From contig NZ_JAAOEO010000011.1 in assembly GCF_011393025.1 (NCBI RefSeq), positions 62,001-126,000 on the forward strand: a stretch of 64,000 bases of DNA, given 5' to 3'. The notes under the pieces are model-generated. The model saw only the letters and a list, made by a program, of their open reading frames with translations. It did not search any database and was not told where the DNA came from. A program made the translations under genes and the position numbers. This document shows positions 62,118-64,000 of this stretch, one piece after another. Numbering within the stretch: the stretch's first letter is position 1; the number at the start of each line of letters is the position of its first letter. The stretch is from Neobacillus terrae (GTDB lineage: Bacteria; Bacillota; Bacilli; Bacillales; Cytobacillaceae).

Positions 62118-62996
62118 TTATTCTGCAGACAATTGAGGATCCTCTTCGGTGCCGGTATCTTTATCTGTTTTAGCTTTCTGTTTTAATTCGCTATGTGCCT
62201 CTTCTACAATAGCTGAAGGGTCAAAAGTTAACTGGTTCTCTCCCTTTCCTTCTCCATCCCATCTTAAATGAAGTAGAAATTCGATATTGCCGTCTCCACC
62301 AGTAATCGGAGAAAAAGAAAGGTTTTTGACTTTATAATCTTGGTTTAAGGAGAAATCAATCATCTTTTTTAATACTTCCAAGTGGACCTTTGGATCACGG
62401 ACAATGCCTTTTTTCCCTACCTGTTCCCTGCCTGCTTCGAACTGGGGCTTAACTAAAGCAACAATGTCACTTCCAACAACAAGCAATGTTTTAAGTACAG
62501 GGAGAATCAATGACAAAGAAATAAAAGAAACATCAATTGAAGCAAAGTTCGGCATTTCGCCTGAAAGGTCTGCAGGAGTGACATATCGGAAATTAGTCCG
62601 TTCCATAACTACAACGCGATCATCCTGCCTGAGCTTCCAGGCAAGCTGATTATACCCTACATCAAGGGCATATGACATTTTCGCCCCGTTTTGAAGAGCA
62701 CAATCAGTAAAACCGCCGGTAGAAGCACCAATATCCAGCAGCACCTTATCTTTAACATCAACATCAAACACCTTTAAAGCCTTTTCAAGCTTTAAACCGC
62801 CCCTGCTTACATAGGGAAGTACATTTCCCTTCACAGTAAGCGGAATATCCGCATTTACCTTTTCGCCCGGTTTGTCGAGGCGTTCCTCCTTTGTGTACAC
62901 AAGTCCGGCCATTATGGATCTCTTAGCCTTTTCACGGGTTTCAGCAAGGCCTCTTTCTACAAGCAAAACATCAAGTCGTTCTTTTTTGATTTTCAT
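62118..62996 (-). CDS. tlyA: TlyA-family rRNA 2'-O-methyltransferase (YqxC)
   Basis: 292 residues. N-terminal S4 RNA-binding domain (ERLDVLLVERGLAETREKAKRSIMAGLVYTKEERLDKPGEKV) followed by an FtsJ-like methyltransferase with the AdoMet loop LLDIGASTGGFTDCALQNGA and FASIDVSFISLSLILP. In mycobacteria TlyA methylates 16S and 23S rRNA; the Bacillus YqxC role is inferred by homology. The C-terminal ~25 residues are an acidic, polar tail. 3 bp after dxs. Confidence 0.93.
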   Translation of the reverse strand: MKIKKERLDVLLVERGLAETREKAKRSIMAGLVYTKEERLDKPGEKVNADIPLTVKGNVLPYVSRGGLKLEKALKVFDVDVKDKVLLDIGASTGGFTDCALQNGAKMSYALDVGYNQLAWKLRQDDRVVVMERTNFRYVTPADLSGEMPNFASIDVSFISLSLILPVLKTLLVVGSDIVALVKPQFEAGREQVGKKGIVRDPKVHLEVLKKMIDFSLNQDYKVKNLSFSPITGGDGNIEFLLHLRWDGEGKGENQLTFDPSAIVEEAHSELKQKAKTDKDTGTEEDPQLSAE

Positions 62997-62999
62997 CGT

Positions 63000-64000
63000 T
63001 TAAGCCCTTTTTTGTTTTTTTCTCGCCAGAATGGATAATCTGCTTATCGTTTCTTCGGTCGTCATGCCAATCTCATTTAACAGAAGGTCAACATCACCAT
63101 GTTCGATAAACTTGTCAGGAATGCCAATTCGGTCTATGACAGCTCTGTGGAATCCGTGATCATGTGCATATTCGAGAACTGCGCTGCCAAAGCCACCTTC
63201 TAATATAGCTTCCTCAATTGTTAATATTGGCATCCCATCAGCCAAAATACCCGATAGAATTTTTTCATCAAGAGGTTTGATAAATCTCGCATTTACAACT
63301 TTAATGGAGATTCCTTGTTTCTCCAGAAGGATTGCAGCTTCCAAGGCCATTGGAATTGTGGTTCCAAAAGTAAGGATTGCAGCATCAGTACCTTCCTTTA
63401 AAACCTCCCAGCTTCCAATTGGAATAGTATGCAATGCTTCATCCATTGGAACACCCAAGCCATTTCCTCGTGGAAATCTCATCGCTATTGGGCCGTCATC
63501 ATAGTTAAGTGCAGTATTTACCATATGCTGTCCTTCGTTTTCGTCCTTAGGCATCATTAATACCATATTAGGAAGACTTCTCATAAAAGCGACATCAAAT
63601 ACTCCCTGATGTGTTTCCCCATCGGCTCCAACAAGGCCGGCACGGTCAATTCCTATAAATACATTAAGGTTTTGCCTGCAAATATCGTGCAGGACCTGAT
63701 CGTATGCTCTCTGAAGAAAAGTAGAATAGATCGCAAGGAACGGTTTCATTCCCTGGGTTGCCAGGCCTGCTGCTACAGTTGCAGCATGCTGTTCCGCTAT
63801 ACCGACATCAAACATCCTGTCAGGAAATTCGCTTGCAAATCCTTCAAGTTTTGATCCCACTGGCATTGCTGGAGTAATAGCTACAATTCTCTCATCCGTA
63901 CGGGCAATTTTGCGAACGGTTTCACTTACCAGGCTGCTCCATGCAGGTGGTGCAATTGCCGGCTTTACAAAATCGCCAGTGTCCATTTTATAAGGGCCGG
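63000..64000 (-). CDS. dxs: 1-deoxy-D-xylulose-5-phosphate synthase, 3' part
   Basis: Partial: the C-terminal ~333 residues; the frame is open to the window edge ([13 protein letters not shown] at its start). It shows the second half of the enzyme: [82 protein letters not shown] (pyrimidine domain with the catalytic Glu in GIAEQH) and the C-terminal transketolase domain. First step of the MEP isoprenoid pathway, thiamine-diphosphate dependent. Followed closely by tlyA. Confidence 0.96.
   Translation of the reverse strand, partial: GPYKMDTGDFVKPAIAPPAWSSLVSETVRKIARTDERIVAITPAMPVGSKLEGFASEFPDRMFDVGIAEQHAATVAAGLATQGMKPFLAIYSTFLQRAYDQVLHDICRQNLNVFIGIDRAGLVGADGETHQGVFDVAFMRSLPNMVLMMPKDENEGQHMVNTALNYDDGPIAMRFPRGNGLGVPMDEALHTIPIGSWEVLKEGTDAAILTFGTTIPMALEAAILLEKQGISIKVVNARFIKPLDEKILSGILADGMPILTIEEAILEGGFGSAVLEYAHDHGFHRAVIDRIGIPDKFIEHGDVDLLLNEIGMTTEETISRLSILARKKQKRA

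Overview
The window is a chromosomal segment of an endospore-forming, low-GC Gram-positive bacterium of the Bacillaceae (Bacillus sensu lato). The evidence is spo0A, spoIVB, a sigma-H-type spo0A promoter, spore-surface (SPOCS-like) proteins, Prli42 and YycC miniproteins, strong AGGAGG-type ribosome binding sites with several TTG/GTG starts, and gene order close to the Bacillus subtilis dxs-yqxC-ahrC-recN-spoIVB-spo0A ... bkd ... yqiW-yqiXYZ-yqjA-yqjB-yqjC-yqjD-yqjE ... yqjH-yqjI-yqjK-zwf region (read on the minus strand). No rRNA, tRNA, prophage, IS element or CRISPR array was seen. Species is not resolved.

Layout. 1-5.2 kb: end of a DedA gene, a polysaccharide deacetylase, and a trehalose operon (treP-treA-treR) with two TreR-type operators, one filling the promoter spacer. 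5.3-13.3 kb: an accessory stretch with three decayed genes (a CYP152-type P450, a MarR regulator, the tail of a sulfonate-binding protein) among a GNAT protein, a DnaD-like protein, two Gfo/Idh oxidoreductases and an M3 oligopeptidase. 13.4-17.2 kb: histidine phosphatase, rnz, zwf, DoxX. 17.4-22 kb: a membrane dehydrogenase island (GMC flavoprotein with a four-cysteine motif, Tat-signal small subunit, its own tatA and tatC, and divergent membrane protein plus cytochrome c). 22-32 kb: HAD phosphatase, gndA, polY1, P-loop protein, CheW, YqjE-type peptidase, a carboxyltransferase-epimerase pair (mmdA-mce) with a cre site, Prli42, L,D-transpeptidase, YqjA. 33-36.5 kb: arginine-type ABC transporter artPQR and bacilliredoxin brxB.

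36.7-53.3 kb is the metabolic core: bkdR, then ptb-bcd // buk-lpdV-bkdAA-bkdAB // bkdB, then mutA-mutB-meaB. Branched-chain amino acids are deaminated (Bcd) and decarboxylated (Bkd complex) to acyl-CoAs; those from isoleucine and valine can pass through propionyl-CoA, and MmdA, Mce and MutAB can take propionyl-CoA to succinyl-CoA. A textbook sigma-54 promoter precedes ptb, with a cre-like site and a dyad upstream of it. The operon is interrupted between bkdAB and bkdB by two tandem 314-bp structured repeat units, and a 21-bp-period array lies between bkdB and mutA.

53.4-64 kb: yqzF, glycerophosphodiesterase, a 46-residue YycC-like gene, two spore-surface-like genes, spo0A, spoIVB, recN, argR, tlyA and the 3' part of dxs. 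Four different intergenic repeat types occur in the window. The most unusual items are the dedicated Tat/GMC/cytochrome island, the repeat pair inside the bkd operon, the 21-bp phased array, and the layered control region of ptb.
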